This document shows, piece by piece, positions 22,538-33,722 of a stretch of 64,000 bases of DNA. A program made the position numbers and the translations under genes. This DNA comes from Knufia peltigerae. Taxonomy: Eukaryota; Ascomycota; Eurotiomycetes; Chaetothyriales; Trichomeriaceae. The stretch's first letter is position 1. Each line of letters begins with the position of its first letter. Location: NCBI GenBank assembly GCA_030247855.1, contig JAPDRN010000120.1, positions 38,718 to 102,717 on the forward strand, given 5' to 3'. The notes under the pieces are model-generated. The model worked only from the letters and a program-made list of their open reading frames with translations. It had not been told where the DNA came from and made no database searches.

Positions 22538-24838
22538 TCAAACTCCTAATTTGTCAATCGTCTTCGAGACAATCTCTTCATACTGTTGCATTCCTCTCTC
22601 GAGTTTCCGCAGTCCAGCTTTGCGCACGTGGTAGACTACGCCAGGTGTCCGAGTTTCGGAGTCATCGTCATCATCGCTACCTGAGTCGTCTTCGTCCCCA
22701 CCTTTGTCGAGCTTCTCAGCATCGACCACGCAGCGCATAAAATGTCTGTCGTGAGTGACGACGAGTAAAGCTCCTTGCCAAGAACCCAAAGCCTCAATCA
22801 AGGCGTCAACGGTATCTGCATCGAGATGAGTTGTCACTTCATCCAGAATGACCAAGTGGGGAGAGTCAAGGAATGCTGCCGCCAAAGCGAGGCGTACGCG
22901 TTGACCGCCTGACAAAGTAGCCAAGGAAACGTCTGAGACAGCGCTGCCCCGAAGGCCTAGTTTAGCAAGTGTCCCCCGAGCGGTCTGCTCGTCCCCGGTC
23001 CAACCGTTGAGACTCATGAGATGAGATAGAGCTGTTTGACTTGGGTCGCGGCGCCCGATCGCTTCAAGCTCTTCAACAGCATGCTGGGAGTAGCAAGAAA
23101 AACGTGCCTTGGAATGAACAGTGATATTGCCTTTGGTCGGTCTTGGATTTTCATTCGTCGCAGCTGCCATCAGAAGGTTGACCAAAGTGGACTTTCCACT
23201 GCCATTGAGACCGGCTAGACCGACGCGCTCTCCCGGGTGCATGACTAGGTTAACGTCCTTGAGGGTCCAAACGCCAGATTTAGGGTAAGTATAAGACACC
23301 CCTTCGAAGCTGAAGAGGGGTCCAGGATGTCGAAGAGACGTAGGCTGCTCAGGTAAAGTTATAGTAACAGCAGGATCAAAGCCAGGAATTTCAATGTCAG
23401 CCCGGGCCTTGAGATGGTATCCCGGGAGATCTCTGTTGAGTTTGAACCGTCCGCCATGGTGACCGACCTCAAGCCCGGTCCTCTCATCAATCTTCTTTCT
23501 ACGAGAGGCTGCCTGTTTCAGCTTCTTGTCGTCACCTGTACGTTTTGCAGCCTTGATACTTTTCGTGATTGTATCCTCCATATGCTTGGTCTTTTTGTCC
23601 TGTGCTTCGGACATCTTTGTCATCCTTCGAATCTGGCGTCGTTTCTCATTTTCGTATTCAGTCAAACTTCCCTTGAAAACCTCCAGGGACTTTTCTGGCG
23701 TCAAACGGACCAATACCAATTCTTGAGCAACAGCGTCGGCAAAATCTCGATCGTGAGTGGTGACGACGACGGTAGTGTCTACCAGTGAGTGCTTGATAAA
23801 CCGCTCCAACCAGACAATTGCCGGTAGGTCCAAGAAATTAGTTGGTTCATCGAGCATCAAAACATCAGTCTGCTGTATCAAGGCACATGCCAAATCACAC
23901 CGTGTCCTCCAGCCACCCGACAGCGATGAGACCGGCTGCTTAATTTGTTTCTCTGAAAAGCCAAGACCAAGAAGGACTTTTCGAGCCTTACTCTCAGTGC
24001 TTCCGGCATCCATGGCTTCTAGTGTTAGACGAGTGGATTCGAGCATCTCAATGCCGATTTTTGTGGCCTCGTGCTCATCTTCTGGCTTAACAGGGTCATC
24101 ATAGCTTGACACGGTTAGAAACATCTCCTAGCAAACAAGCCACTTACCGAGCCTGACTCTCCTTGAGAGCAACCTCTCTCTCAATCAAAACCTGTCTTGA
24201 TTTGGACCCTCTTGCACCACTCCTTCGTTCCGCTATCAATTGAGCCTCGGCCAGATCCTGTTTTGCTTGCTCTAATTGGAGAGATTGTACTGTCTTGACA
24301 AGATTGTTGATATCTGTCTTTTCCTCCAAAGCGACCGATAGACCTTCAAGCTTATGAGCTCTCGTAATCAGCAGAACAAAATCAACTTACGATTCGCAGT
24401 CTTGAGAGCAATTTCTCTTCTTCTATCACTGCTTGTGACATAGTCTAGGACATCTTGCGACAGGTTTTCTGCTTCCGTAGGCTCCTGGCTTAAAACGTCG
24501 GAGCTCACACGAGTTTGCCCAAGTAGCAGCAGTCGCAGATTGCTCGGCACTCCAGGTACGCGTCGTTCTGCGAGTGACCGCAGGAGTGAGCTCTTCCCGG
24601 TCCCGTTTCTACCTGCAAGCACATAATGAACACCTTCAAGGAATCGAAGCTCAACGTGATCGAGCAAATCTCTGCCACCAATAGAGAGAGTAAGGTCTTT
24701 TATGTCAATGTCTTTTGAAGTTGGAGCATCTACGGCGTCCAAAGCATAGCGACTTTGTTGGCTTGTGACCACAAGAGTTCCATCGCCTGTGCTTGCACCT
24801 GCGCTGGCATTTTTGGAGGCTTTTGAAGGCCTAGGCAT
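22538..24838 (-). CDS. ABC-F family ATPase
   Basis: Three exons: 24838-24391, 24343-24148, 24104-22538 (736 aa). Both introns are very short (47 and 43 nt). The second has a perfect CTAAC branch site, which decides the AAG acceptor giving ESQARYDDPVK. Two ATP-binding cassettes with no membrane helices define the ABC-F group. NBD1 has Walker A GRNGTGKSS near 76-84, signature LSGGW near 276 and LDEPTNFLD near 300. NBD2 has GLNGSGKST near 515, LSGGQR and ILDEVTTHLD. A charged linker rich in Lys and Arg (about 365-440) joins them, and the C-terminus has an acidic Asp run. ABC-F proteins act on ribosomes in translation, biogenesis or stress signalling. This one is not clearly Arb1, Gcn20 or eEF3. 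The Val in DEVT replaces the usual Pro. Confidence 0.9.
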
Positions 24839-25420
24839 CGTTGAAAATGGTCAACGCGAGAAGAAGTTGGCGATGAGACGACACTGAAGACCTGGCCGAC
24901 ATCTTAAGCCTTGTCAGATCCATGTCTTTAGAGATACAGTGCAGCTTTTCAAAGCATGCGACACTGTTCGGAGATGCCAAACAAGGAAAACTCGGCAAAG
25001 TCAAAGGAAGCCAATACCACCAGAATGCTGATCGTGACTCACAGAAGGTCTCGGCAGTGGCTGAAAGCACGTAGCACTGTACCCATTCGACGTAGGTGAT
25101 CCCGTATTTACTGTGATATCGATTAGTCTTCCTTTGACGCCTTCAATGAGAATGAGTCACTGCGGCAGCCACTACAAGCTGGCCAGTTCCTAGTCGTGGA
25201 GACGAGTCAAGGGCCGAGAGATCGTAGTGGTTCGTTGGTGTTCGCATTGATCGATCCTGCACCCTGAAAGTCCGAAACCGAGGCGTTGGCCCGAAATGGC
25301 TTAGTCAAATATTTAGTCACGTGTCGTCCCAAATTCAACTGTCGGCTGCGCTTCGAAAAGCCATTGCACAAAGACATCCTCGAGACAAGCACAAGAAGCC
25401 GACAGTGTCGACCGACCACA
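24839..25420. promoter_or_regulatory. Bidirectional promoter, ABC-F / uS14m
   Basis: 582 bp between two divergent start codons. A CACGTG core lies at 25318-25323 (gtcacgtgtc), about 100 bp upstream of the uS14m ATG. Both products are tied to ribosome function, so co-regulation is plausible. That is inference. Confidence 0.5.
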
Positions 25421-25978
25421 ATGGCGGCACAATGGCGAGCGAAGAAGCTCGATTTAGGCGGTTTCATCAACATCAAGATCATCCGAGATCACAGCAAGCG
25501 AAAAGCCTACGAGAGATTCGAACCCCAAAGGTATCATCGATCCATTTCATGCTCTTCACCATGCACTGCATATCAAGTTCCGCGAGAGAAGACCGACTGA
25601 CACATGCTTCGTTCGTATAGGCAAGCTTTACGATACGTCATCCGTAATACATCCCTTCCGCAATGGATGCGAACACAAGCACAGCTCGAACTCCAGAAAA
25701 TGCACTGCTACACCAGACCGACGCAAATCAAGAACAGATGCGTAATGGGAGGTGTGTCAAGGAGTGTCTTGAGAGATTTTAAGATGGGTCGCGTAAGTAC
25801 ATGTTGTTGTTGTCAGTCGGGGCCAGCTCCGCGAAGTCGACCGGCCTCCTGGGTTGCTGTGATAGCCTATAGCTGCAATACGTTCAAGAGTGGCTGATTC
25901 GAATTCTCCTCTTAGTTCATGTTCCGAATGCACGCACTCGAAGGATCTATACCCGGTGTTAAGAAAGCGAGCTGGTAG
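25421..25978 (+). CDS. mrp2: Mitochondrial small-subunit ribosomal protein uS14m (Mrp2)
   Basis: Three exons, 25421-25530, 25621-25792 and 25916-25978, encode 114 aa, matching the usual size of the yeast homologue. The frame reads RAKKLDLGGFINIKIIRDHSK at the start, then NTSLPQWMRTQAQLELQKM, and ends in the S14 signature NRCVMGGVSRSVLRDFKMGR plus MFRMHALEGSIPGVKKASW. Both introns keep phase; the first begins gtatca and the second gtaagt. The protein assembles into the head of the mitochondrial ribosomal small subunit near the decoding region. The ATG at 25421 is preferred because earlier in-frame codons give no ribosomal-protein-like sequence. It shares its upstream region with the ABC-F gene. 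Confidence 0.93.
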
Positions 25979-26222
25979 TCTGTACGAATATTCAAGAGAA
26001 GGGTTTGTGACCAGCGTTACAATGTACATATACTAGACAAAAGATGGCTCAATAACTACACTTTCGAAAGTCAAGCAGACACGTTAATCCATTCCCAAAG
26101 TTACAAACAGCTCTGACTCCTCATTCCGCCATGAAAGGTATGTATAATTCTGCTATGAGGTTGATTGAACCATCCGAGATCAACTGACTGTCGCCCATCC
26201 TTGACCTGTTAAAATGATTGTT

Positions 26223-27265
26223 CTACTTGGTCAGACTGGCATAAGCCTTGCCTCCAGCGAGCCGATCAATCTCAATACATTCCTGCAAGCCAGCAAGATT
26301 GAACAACTCCTTAGGACTTGATTCGGCATCCGCTGGAGTGGCTTTTCCGGTCTTTTTCAATACCTGCAGTTCTTGTCTCAGTATCTTTGCGACAGGCCCC
26401 AGGCAGGCTCCTGGGTGAATCATTATGCGAAACCCAATCTCCTGGGCCTCTTGAGCTGAGATTTCTGGCGTGGTTCCGTGCGGGACGCTGTTCAGTAATA
26501 CTGGCGTGTCTCCCATAATCTTGCAGACTTTCTCCATCTCTTCCCTGTCTCGAAGGGCCTCGAGGAATACAACATCGACGCCGATCTTGACAGCTTCCTT
26601 CAATCGCTCTATGGCCTCGTCAAAACCATATGTTTGCAGCGAGTCCGTGCGAGCAATGATTACTATGTCGGAGTGCAGTGCGTCGCGTGCCGCCACTGCA
26701 GCTCGGAGTCTACTATAATAGATGTCCCGATCGACGATCTGTTTTCCCAAAAGATGTCCGCATCGCTTCTCTTGTACCTAGTCCACCGTCAGCCAGTTTT
26801 GAGAAGTTTCGCCAAAGCCACGTACTTGATCCTCGATGTGGAGCGCCGCGACACCAGCACGAGCATATTGAGTGACTGTCCTTGTCACCATGATTGGTCC
26901 GCCATAACCAGTATCGGCGTCTGCAATCACGGGGACTGAAGGATCGAGGGAGGCAATCATGCCGGCATTACCTGCCATGTCATTCAAATGCGCCATGCCA
27001 AGGTCTGCCCAGCCAAGTCTCGATATGGACGTCCCAGCGCCAGTCTACGAAGGGGCACGTCAGTCGTAGTCCTTTCCTCAAGACGTCTACTGACCATGTA
27101 AAGGGCATCAAATCCCGCCTCGAGTGCCAGACGGGCCGTAAGTCCGTCATAGACACCGGGACAGACAACAATCTTGGAGCGATCATTCAGTAACTCGCGG
27201 AGACGTGCAGCACCGGTGAAGGGTGAGCAGGCCTTTGGCTTGCGTGATGTATCGACTGAGCCCAT
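26223..27265 (-). CDS. Isocitrate lyase/PEP mutase superfamily lyase
   Basis: Three exons: 27265-27095, 27044-26826, 26777-26223 (314 aa, phase 0 at both junctions). The protein is a (beta/alpha)8 barrel of this superfamily: CPGVYDGLTARLALEAGF at the start, TGAGTSISRLGWADLG, the metal-binding ADADTGYGG near 97-105, HIEDQV and the catalytic-loop KRCGH near 134-138, then IARTDSLQTYGFDEAIERL. KRCGH carries the catalytic Cys used by C-C lyases of the family. Fungal relatives include oxaloacetate hydrolase, and bacterial ones 2-methylisocitrate lyase and 2,3-dimethylmalate lyase. Sequence alone does not settle which. No targeting peptide is obvious. It is divergent from the aconitase-family gene, which suggests that the substrate is an alkyl-malate or alkyl-citrate type acid. 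Confidence 0.9.
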
Positions 27266-27777
27266 TTTAGGTTCGTACCGGGAGAGAAAAGATGTGTGTG
27301 TTGCGGACTGCTATTTGATGATGATAGTAAAAAAGTCGAGGCTTGAGGACTGAGACTCTTCTTTTTGATCCTTTTACCCTCGGCCCGAGAGACTATATCT
27401 CTGTGTCCTCAATATGAAGTCCAGAACGACACAAGTCTGTTTTCAATACATCCCTGGACGTTCCCCGCCTCCACATTTGAATGGCGCACGGCCGACATCG
27501 ACAAGCTTTGTCCGATACTCGCACCGATATGCGGAGTCAGACCCGCCGAAGACCGATCCTATCACTCCGAAGTCCATGGTTGGGTGTTTATTCATAATAC
27601 TCGATTAACTATTCGTTAATCAAGGTATATTATGTGCTATTCGTATGTTTGTTCTTCTATAATGATAGTGTAGAGACAAAGTTTACGTGAGAAGGTCATC
27701 ATCGCGCCACGTACGAATATCTCCTTACTCGCTGTCAAAGATACCGAATACTTCGAAAGGGATCATAAAAGCCACCA
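27266..27777. promoter_or_regulatory. Bidirectional promoter, lyase / aconitase-family dehydratase
   Basis: 512 bp between the divergent start codons at 27265 (minus) and 27778 (plus). The middle is A/T-rich (about 27600-27670, ttaatcaaggtatattatg). No recognised activator site was identified. Confidence 0.5.
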
Positions 27778-30582
27778 ATGGCGACGGCCACTACAGAAAC
27801 ATCAAGCGCATCGGCAGCAGATCAGCCAACCGACAATTTCGAGAGTCAACTTCAAGGGCTTCTGTCTCGATGCAGAAACATCGACTCGAAATCCTTACCT
27901 CTGGTATCATCTGATTCTGTCCCTTCAATACCTAGTGCCCTCTCTAGGTATATCGGGGCGTTGAAACAGGCAGGCAAGGTCCCCGAATCAGAGGCTTTAG
28001 CACAAGTACTTGAAAAAGTCATCGACAGTCCGAACTTTGGGGGTCTAGGGTTAGGTAGTAGTCGAACTACTGAAGCTACGCCTCAACAGGTGTCTGAGAG
28101 TCTTTTCCTCGTCGAGGCATGGCTTGACTCGGTGACTTCAGCGGAAAGGGCAAAGGGGTTCTTGTCTTACTTGCCATCTGCCGCGCCGGGCACAAAGCCC
28201 ATGACATTGGCTCAAAAGATCTTTGCACAGCACGTCATTGGTGACAAGCCGGCACAGGGGCTCGTAGCAGGTGATGTGGTGAGAGTCGGTGTGGACTGGA
28301 TCCTGGCATCTGAACTATCATGGGCGGTAAGCAAGTCTTCTCATATTCTTCCTTTCCTGTTGCACAACGATCCCGTCGAATCGCACAGCAAAAACATGTG
28401 TACGAACCCCGTTGACACTTATTTTCGGTCTCTTCTAGGCAATGGACAGAACACACAAGGAAATGGGATCTCCCGGGATCTGGCGAAACGACAGGTTCTG
28501 GCTGGCCGGCGACCACGTCTACCACCCCGCCGTCTCGACCAATCCCAAGATCCAAAAGTTGCTCCAGGTGGCGGAGGCGGCTAAAAATGAATTCAAAATG
28601 ACAGAGTACCAAGGCATGAATTACACCATCATGCATACCGAGTTTGTGCGGGAACGAGTGGAACCCGGCATGCTCGCCATCGGGTCCGATTCGCACACCT
28701 GCTCAGGCGGAGCGGTCGGGTCTTTGTCGCTCGGTTTGGGCACGGCGGACGTTATGATGGCTCTGGCGCTTGGCGAGACGTGGTTCAAGATTCCCGAGTC
28801 CATCCTCATTGAACTGGTCGGTGAACCAGCGGTCGGCATGTCCGGCAAGGACGTTATTCTTCACATACTCGGAGAGCTCAAACGCAACACAGTCGCCGCG
28901 GAACGCATCGTCGAGTTCAGCGGCGATGGACTCAGACACCTGTCCTGTGACGCCCGCTTCGCCATCTGCAACATGTGTACCGAGTTCGGCGCCATCACGG
29001 GCATTTTTGTGCCTGATAGTATCACGAGAGACTACGTCGCCAAGAGGAGACGAAAGACAAACCGCCAGAATTCGTTGTATTTCCGACCCGACGCCGACGC
29101 GATCTATGCGGGGAAGTACACGATTGATCTGTCCAAGGTCGAAGCTTCGGTGGCTGTCTATCCCAATCCGGACGACGTAGTGCCCGTGTCCGCAAAGGCT
29201 GGTCTACCACTCGACGGTGTCTTTATTGGAGCGTGCACGACCACCGAGGAAGAATTGGTTCTCGCCGCGCTAGTGTTAAAGGTCGGCCTGGCCAAGGGCT
29301 TCCCCATCGCCAAGGGCCAACGACATTATGTCCCTGGGTCGTTACCGGTCGTTGAGAAACTAAAGGAACTAAAACTCCTAGAAGTCTATGAGGCAGCCGG
29401 GTTCACACGTGGGCCTCCCGGATGTTCGTTCTGCGTCGGTCTATCCGCAGAGAAAGCCAGCGAGGGCGAGACGTGGCTAAGTTCTCAGAATCGCAATTTT
29501 CAGAATCGCATGGGTAAAGGTGAGTTGCTTAGAATGTTTGACAACGTGCTTGACTCTCCCCCGCTGCACCGGCTAACAAACGAGTGTTACAATCAGGTGC
29601 ATTCGGCCACGTTACGTCAGCCATCGTATGTGCGGCTTCGAGTTTCAGCATGACGATCACGAGTCCGGCGGAATTTCTCAAAGAGATTGACATGGACTTT
29701 TTCGCGAAATACAGCCCCCTGCAGCACATCAGCTACACATCTGTCGAATATGTGGAGCCCGACTTGACTTCGAGAACCGACACGTTATCTCAGAGAGGTG
29801 CCGCGACGACGACCAAAGAATCTGAGGCGGTTGAAGAGGGCACGGTCAAGAAGTTGGACAAGATATCCAGCAAGATCGTACCTCTAGGTGACTTTATCGA
29901 TACAGATGCGGTAGGTGTTACCACTAGCCAATCCCCTGAGACAAACCCAAAAGGCTAATCGTACAACAATAACAGCTGGCTCCTGGGCCGACGCTAACGA
30001 CGTGCGTCACCGACGAAGAATTCGGTGAACATGTTCTCGAGTATACCCATCCAGACTTCCGATCCAAAGTCCGTGGTGGCCAGCAGATCGTCGTGGCAGG
30101 ACATGCTTTTGGCGTGGGGTCAAGTCGTGAAGTGGCTGTCTCGGCTTTAAAAGGTTAGGGGTTCAACACCATATTCTCTTGGAATGTTTTCCTATTCGGT
30201 ATACTGATGGTCATCAGGTGTTGGTGTCCAAGCCGTCATTGCCCGTTCCTTCGCATTCATTTATGGTCGAAACCAGCCTAGTCTGGGCCTTCTCGGGGTC
30301 ACCATTTCAGATGACGCATTTTTCCAAGCTGCCAAAGAGGGCGAAGACATCACTTTGGATATTCCAAGCAGAACCGCAACGGTGGCCGGTCATGCTTACC
30401 CTTTTGCTCTTTCCGACATGGAGTATAACCTTACTGTCAACAACGGCATGACCGACTCGTACAAGAAGTTTGGAAAGGCTATCTGGGAGAACTTTACGCA
30501 GAGCAAGACGGAACGGACTTCTGTTCTGAATGTCTTGCAGGATGAGGGGGGCGGCAAGAATCAGACGAAGATGGATTGGTGA
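27778..30582 (+). CDS. Aconitase-superfamily hydro-lyase, fused LeuC+LeuD type
   Basis: Five exons: 27778-28326, 28439-29519, 29597-29910, 29976-30153, 30218-30582 (828 aa, phases consistent). An extra N-terminal region of about 100 residues precedes the catalytic part. Iron-sulfur ligands are visible as GACTTTEEE near Cys449 and GCSFC near Cys512/Cys515; the 63- and 3-residue spacing equals that of mitochondrial aconitase. SDSHTC near 267 and the swivel-domain serine loop FGVGSSREVAVSALKG are present, so the enzyme should hold a 4Fe-4S cluster and dehydrate or rehydrate a hydroxy-acid. It is closest in style to isopropylmalate isomerase and homoaconitase, yet it is shorter and differently spaced than true aconitase. 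The neighbouring lyase suggests an alkylmalate or methylcitrate-like substrate. No clear mitochondrial presequence was seen. Confidence 0.9.
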
Positions 30583-32820
30583 TGATTGCGTTTGTAGATA
30601 CTCACGATTTCTTCAATGCGCCCCTATTGTATGGGGTATCTTTACAAATGCGGTCTCCTTCCACGTCCACCTTTGTGCTCAGATAGTAAGCAGGGCAAGC
30701 CAGATAGAAGGCTCCGTGGTCGGAAGGTACGCCTCTACCCATGGCGACATGCTCGCACAATCTGTCCTGGGCCGACTGCCACTGGCCACGCGCAAAGTAC
30801 CGAATCTCTCTCTAGAACGGCATCTCTGCTCGTCAGGCTTGGCCAAAAAATCCCAGTCGGAGAAGTCAGAGAGTTCACAGAGTGCCGTATACAGTCCGAT
30901 GGTCCTTCTCATCCCCTCCCTCCCCCTGACGCTTTGCTTCAGCACAGCGATGTCGCTTTGGACATTACTGGATGAAATGAGTATCGGTGCGCTCGTCGCC
31001 GATTGGTTGGGGAAGTCAGCCTCAGGTCCGATTTTGTGCTCGGAAGTCCGATATCTGGATTTGGGCGAGTTTCAAAAGGTTCCAGGCAGCAAGAGTCGGT
31101 CCAGATGGTATCCGACAAATACATATGTCAACTGAGAGACAAGGGCCAAGCCCAACATGACAGGTTGAAGTACTCCGTAGATGGAGTCAGGTTATGAAGG
31201 CCGAGGTGTGAAATTGTGCCCAGGCTATCAGGGCAGTCATCCCAGGATCATGTTGGTTGGTGAAAATGCCCAAGATGGCTAGTCGCCTGCCGGGATTGGA
31301 AAGTGCCGTGTCGGGGTGGGAAAAGGGTTGATCCGTGTCCCTTCGTGTTTCTACGGATGATTGCTCTTCCGTTTGTCGGTGAATCAAAATCTACTTTTGG
31401 TAACCAATCTTTCTAGATTCGGCAATTTGTTTCCCTCCCCTGCCCTTGGTACAGTAATGCATTGATGAGATGGGAATGAAAGTTGGGCTGGTCGGAGGTG
31501 ACGAGTTGTGCAGCAGCAGCAGCAGCAGCAGTGAGGCGATTGTTTGTCGCATCCTGAAACAAATGGTAACCTTACCCTACCTTGTGCCAGTCATCGACCA
31601 AAATCAAAAGGAAGTTTCATGTTCAACAGCCCCCAATATTCCGAACCACAGCAATGCTGCCTTGATGCAAAACAGGCACACCATGTGAGTAAGCCCTGGG
31701 CGGTTCTAAGTTGAGTGATCAATCATTTCCTCGGCAGCGTGATTTCTGGACTTCATTCCCCGACTGGCGACGCACTGAAAGCATGTTTGGTACTTTTCGT
31801 CGGATTCAATAAAATACTACCTACCTACGCAACAGTCCTCACTGGCGACACGTGTCTCTTCTTACCTCGTCTCACGCACGCGGAGCAAGTAATCCCAGAC
31901 TTACCATTGTCATCGAAGATTGAATTTCTTACCCGACGAAGGTCCCTCCATAAGTCAATGTTACACGAAGCCATGGCATGTTGCGTTGCGTTTGCGCTGC
32001 TGCGGAGTTTTCCAGAAGCCATTCGAGAAGCAAAAGAGAAATGTGTGGTGAGCCCGACTGCATATTACGAACGAAAGGGCAATTGGTTTGAACAACGTCG
32101 CACTTCCGGTGCCTTGAGTTCGTGTACCCTTGAGAGGGATTTTTTTCTGCTGTTGTTCTGCACAGCACAGCACAGCAAAGCACAATCCTTCGGTGGCAAG
32201 TTCTTTCTGGGTGCAGCTCGTGTTCAAATCCAATTTTTGTTCGACACTTCTTTCTGGTGGCAATTCCAATTCCGTCCGACATGGACCATGAAACATCTCA
32301 CGGGTGCATACAGCAACGACAGTCTTCACGTATCTTCTAGGTTTGAGCCATTCCAAACGGCATTCTTCACACAAACCTTGGTACCAAACGTTTTCTGAGT
32401 AACTGAGAGTTTTCCTGCTTATTTCACCTCCAACCGTGAGGACCAGAACCAGACCAAACCGATCTCGAGAAAGTTACTTCCCTGTAACCTCCCAACGTCA
32501 AAACGTCACCAGCAATCACCATCCGATCGTATGGTCCAAGCAGAACAGGGACAAAACGGCTTCGTTTGTGAAGACTGAGACCTGACTAGTTGTTGTGAAT
32601 CCCACAAACGTTTAAATTCTTTGCGAATTTGAATGTCTTTGTTTTCCTCTTTTTTTGCTTTTCCCGTCCATATAGCAACGTACGACTGGAAAAAAGGGGA
32701 ACTCGCTGCATGTCAACCTGGTACGATCCACACATTTTTGGAAACGAAACATTGACTTGACAAACCCCCCAAATCCCACGAGTCTAAATACATATCGATC
32801 AGTCGACCGTCTTCCCCAAG
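30583..32820. other. Gene-poor intergenic region
   Basis: About 2.2 kb without a supportable gene. A 227-codon frame on the + strand (31715-32398) starts at GTG and lacks domains. The region carries (CAG)7 at 31511-31531 and one TACTCCGTA at 31171-31179. The last 200 bases before 32821 should include the promoter of the small gene. Confidence 0.5.
31511..31531 (+). repeat. (CAG)7 trinucleotide run
   Basis: Seven perfect CAG units in non-coding sequence. Confidence 0.9.
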
Positions 32821-33096
32821 ATGGTACGCAGGTGTATTTATTGCGGCAACAATTTCGACGGTTACAACTGCGGTTGTGAGAAGAAGTCTTCTGGATCGGT
32901 TACAGGCTCGAAAACAGATTCGCACTCGAAACCTGACCCCAAATCAAACTCGTCGACATCCACCGGCGGTTACAATTCAGGATCTGGTGTATCCGGCGGT
33001 GGGTATAATCGAGCGGGACCTGTGATAGTGTCCAAGTCCACGCAAACCACTACTTCCAACAGGTATCACGATCAGACTCACGGTGGGGGGAAATGA
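32821..33096 (+). CDS. Small Cys-knuckle protein with Gly/Ser tail
   Basis: A single exon from ATG to TGA encodes 91 aa. The first 20 residues (MVRRCIYCGNNFDGYNCGCE) contain a CxxC followed by CxC, a pattern able to form one zinc knuckle or a disulfide cluster. The remainder is Ser, Thr, Gly and Lys rich and probably disordered (SNSSTSTGGYNSGSG). No signal peptide or membrane helix is visible. It lies alone between two gene-poor stretches, with a pyrimidine-rich, A/T-containing leader upstream. No family is recognised. The balanced start context, the low-complexity but non-random composition and the compact Cys motif favour a true small gene, though with moderate certainty. Confidence 0.5.
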   Translation: MVRRCIYCGNNFDGYNCGCEKKSSGSVTGSKTDSHSKPDPKSNSSTSTGGYNSGSGVSGGGYNRAGPVIVSKSTQTTTSNRYHDQTHGGGK

Positions 33097-33722
33097 TGGT
33101 GGTGATACGTCAAAGCCTAGGGATGGAAGATCCTAGACCTCAACAATGGTCAAGAAAGGCTTTCCGATGTGTGTGTGTGAGAGTGAGTGACTAGCACACG
33201 AACGAACTGAATTTCGATGAGTTGCTCGATCAATGTGTGTGGGAAACCCAAATCAGGGGCTTGAACATCGATACATGACAAAGGCCGTCCCAGAAGGGGC
33301 GTGAGAGATATTGAATGGTGTGGGATATGATACTTCTGATGGCTCTGGCAAGGCAAGACTCAAAGGATTGGCGACCGAATCACAACTGTAAAAGGGTGCT
33401 TCTGGAGTTGTCAAGTTCCTGAAGACTCTTCAAGGGACCTTTTGAGCATCTCAACACAAGGCTGGGTTTAGTGGTATCACAATTCTTGGGTGGTTTTGTT
33501 TTTGTTGAAAGCTGTCATGATTATTCTTTCTGGAAGTGCAATTCAGCACGCGATACCAAAATCCATCTATGAGATTTCGTAGCCACAATACCTCACCTAC
33601 CTATCATTAGATCACCGATTTTCACTCGTTGGTTTTGTTCTCTTCATCCAAGCATAGTTGAATTACGGCCTCGACATCCTCGTCCGGTCCGTGTTCGTCG
33701 ATCCATGTACGGTGTTGTTTCC
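33097..33722. other. Convergent intergenic region
   Basis: About 600 bp between the small gene and the leucine-rich gene, with a short GT/GA run near 33166-33190. The minus-strand frame at 33622-33822, which may be a displaced C-terminus of the leucine-rich protein, extends into it. Confidence 0.5.

Noticed and set aside
25505..25530. tRNA B-box-like string (gattcgaacccc)
   Set aside because: Lies inside the uS14m coding exon and no A box or cloverleaf partner was found.
31715..32398. 227-codon + strand frame
   Set aside because: Starts at GTG, has no domain, and is overlapped by long minus-strand frames; composition looks like non-coding sequence.
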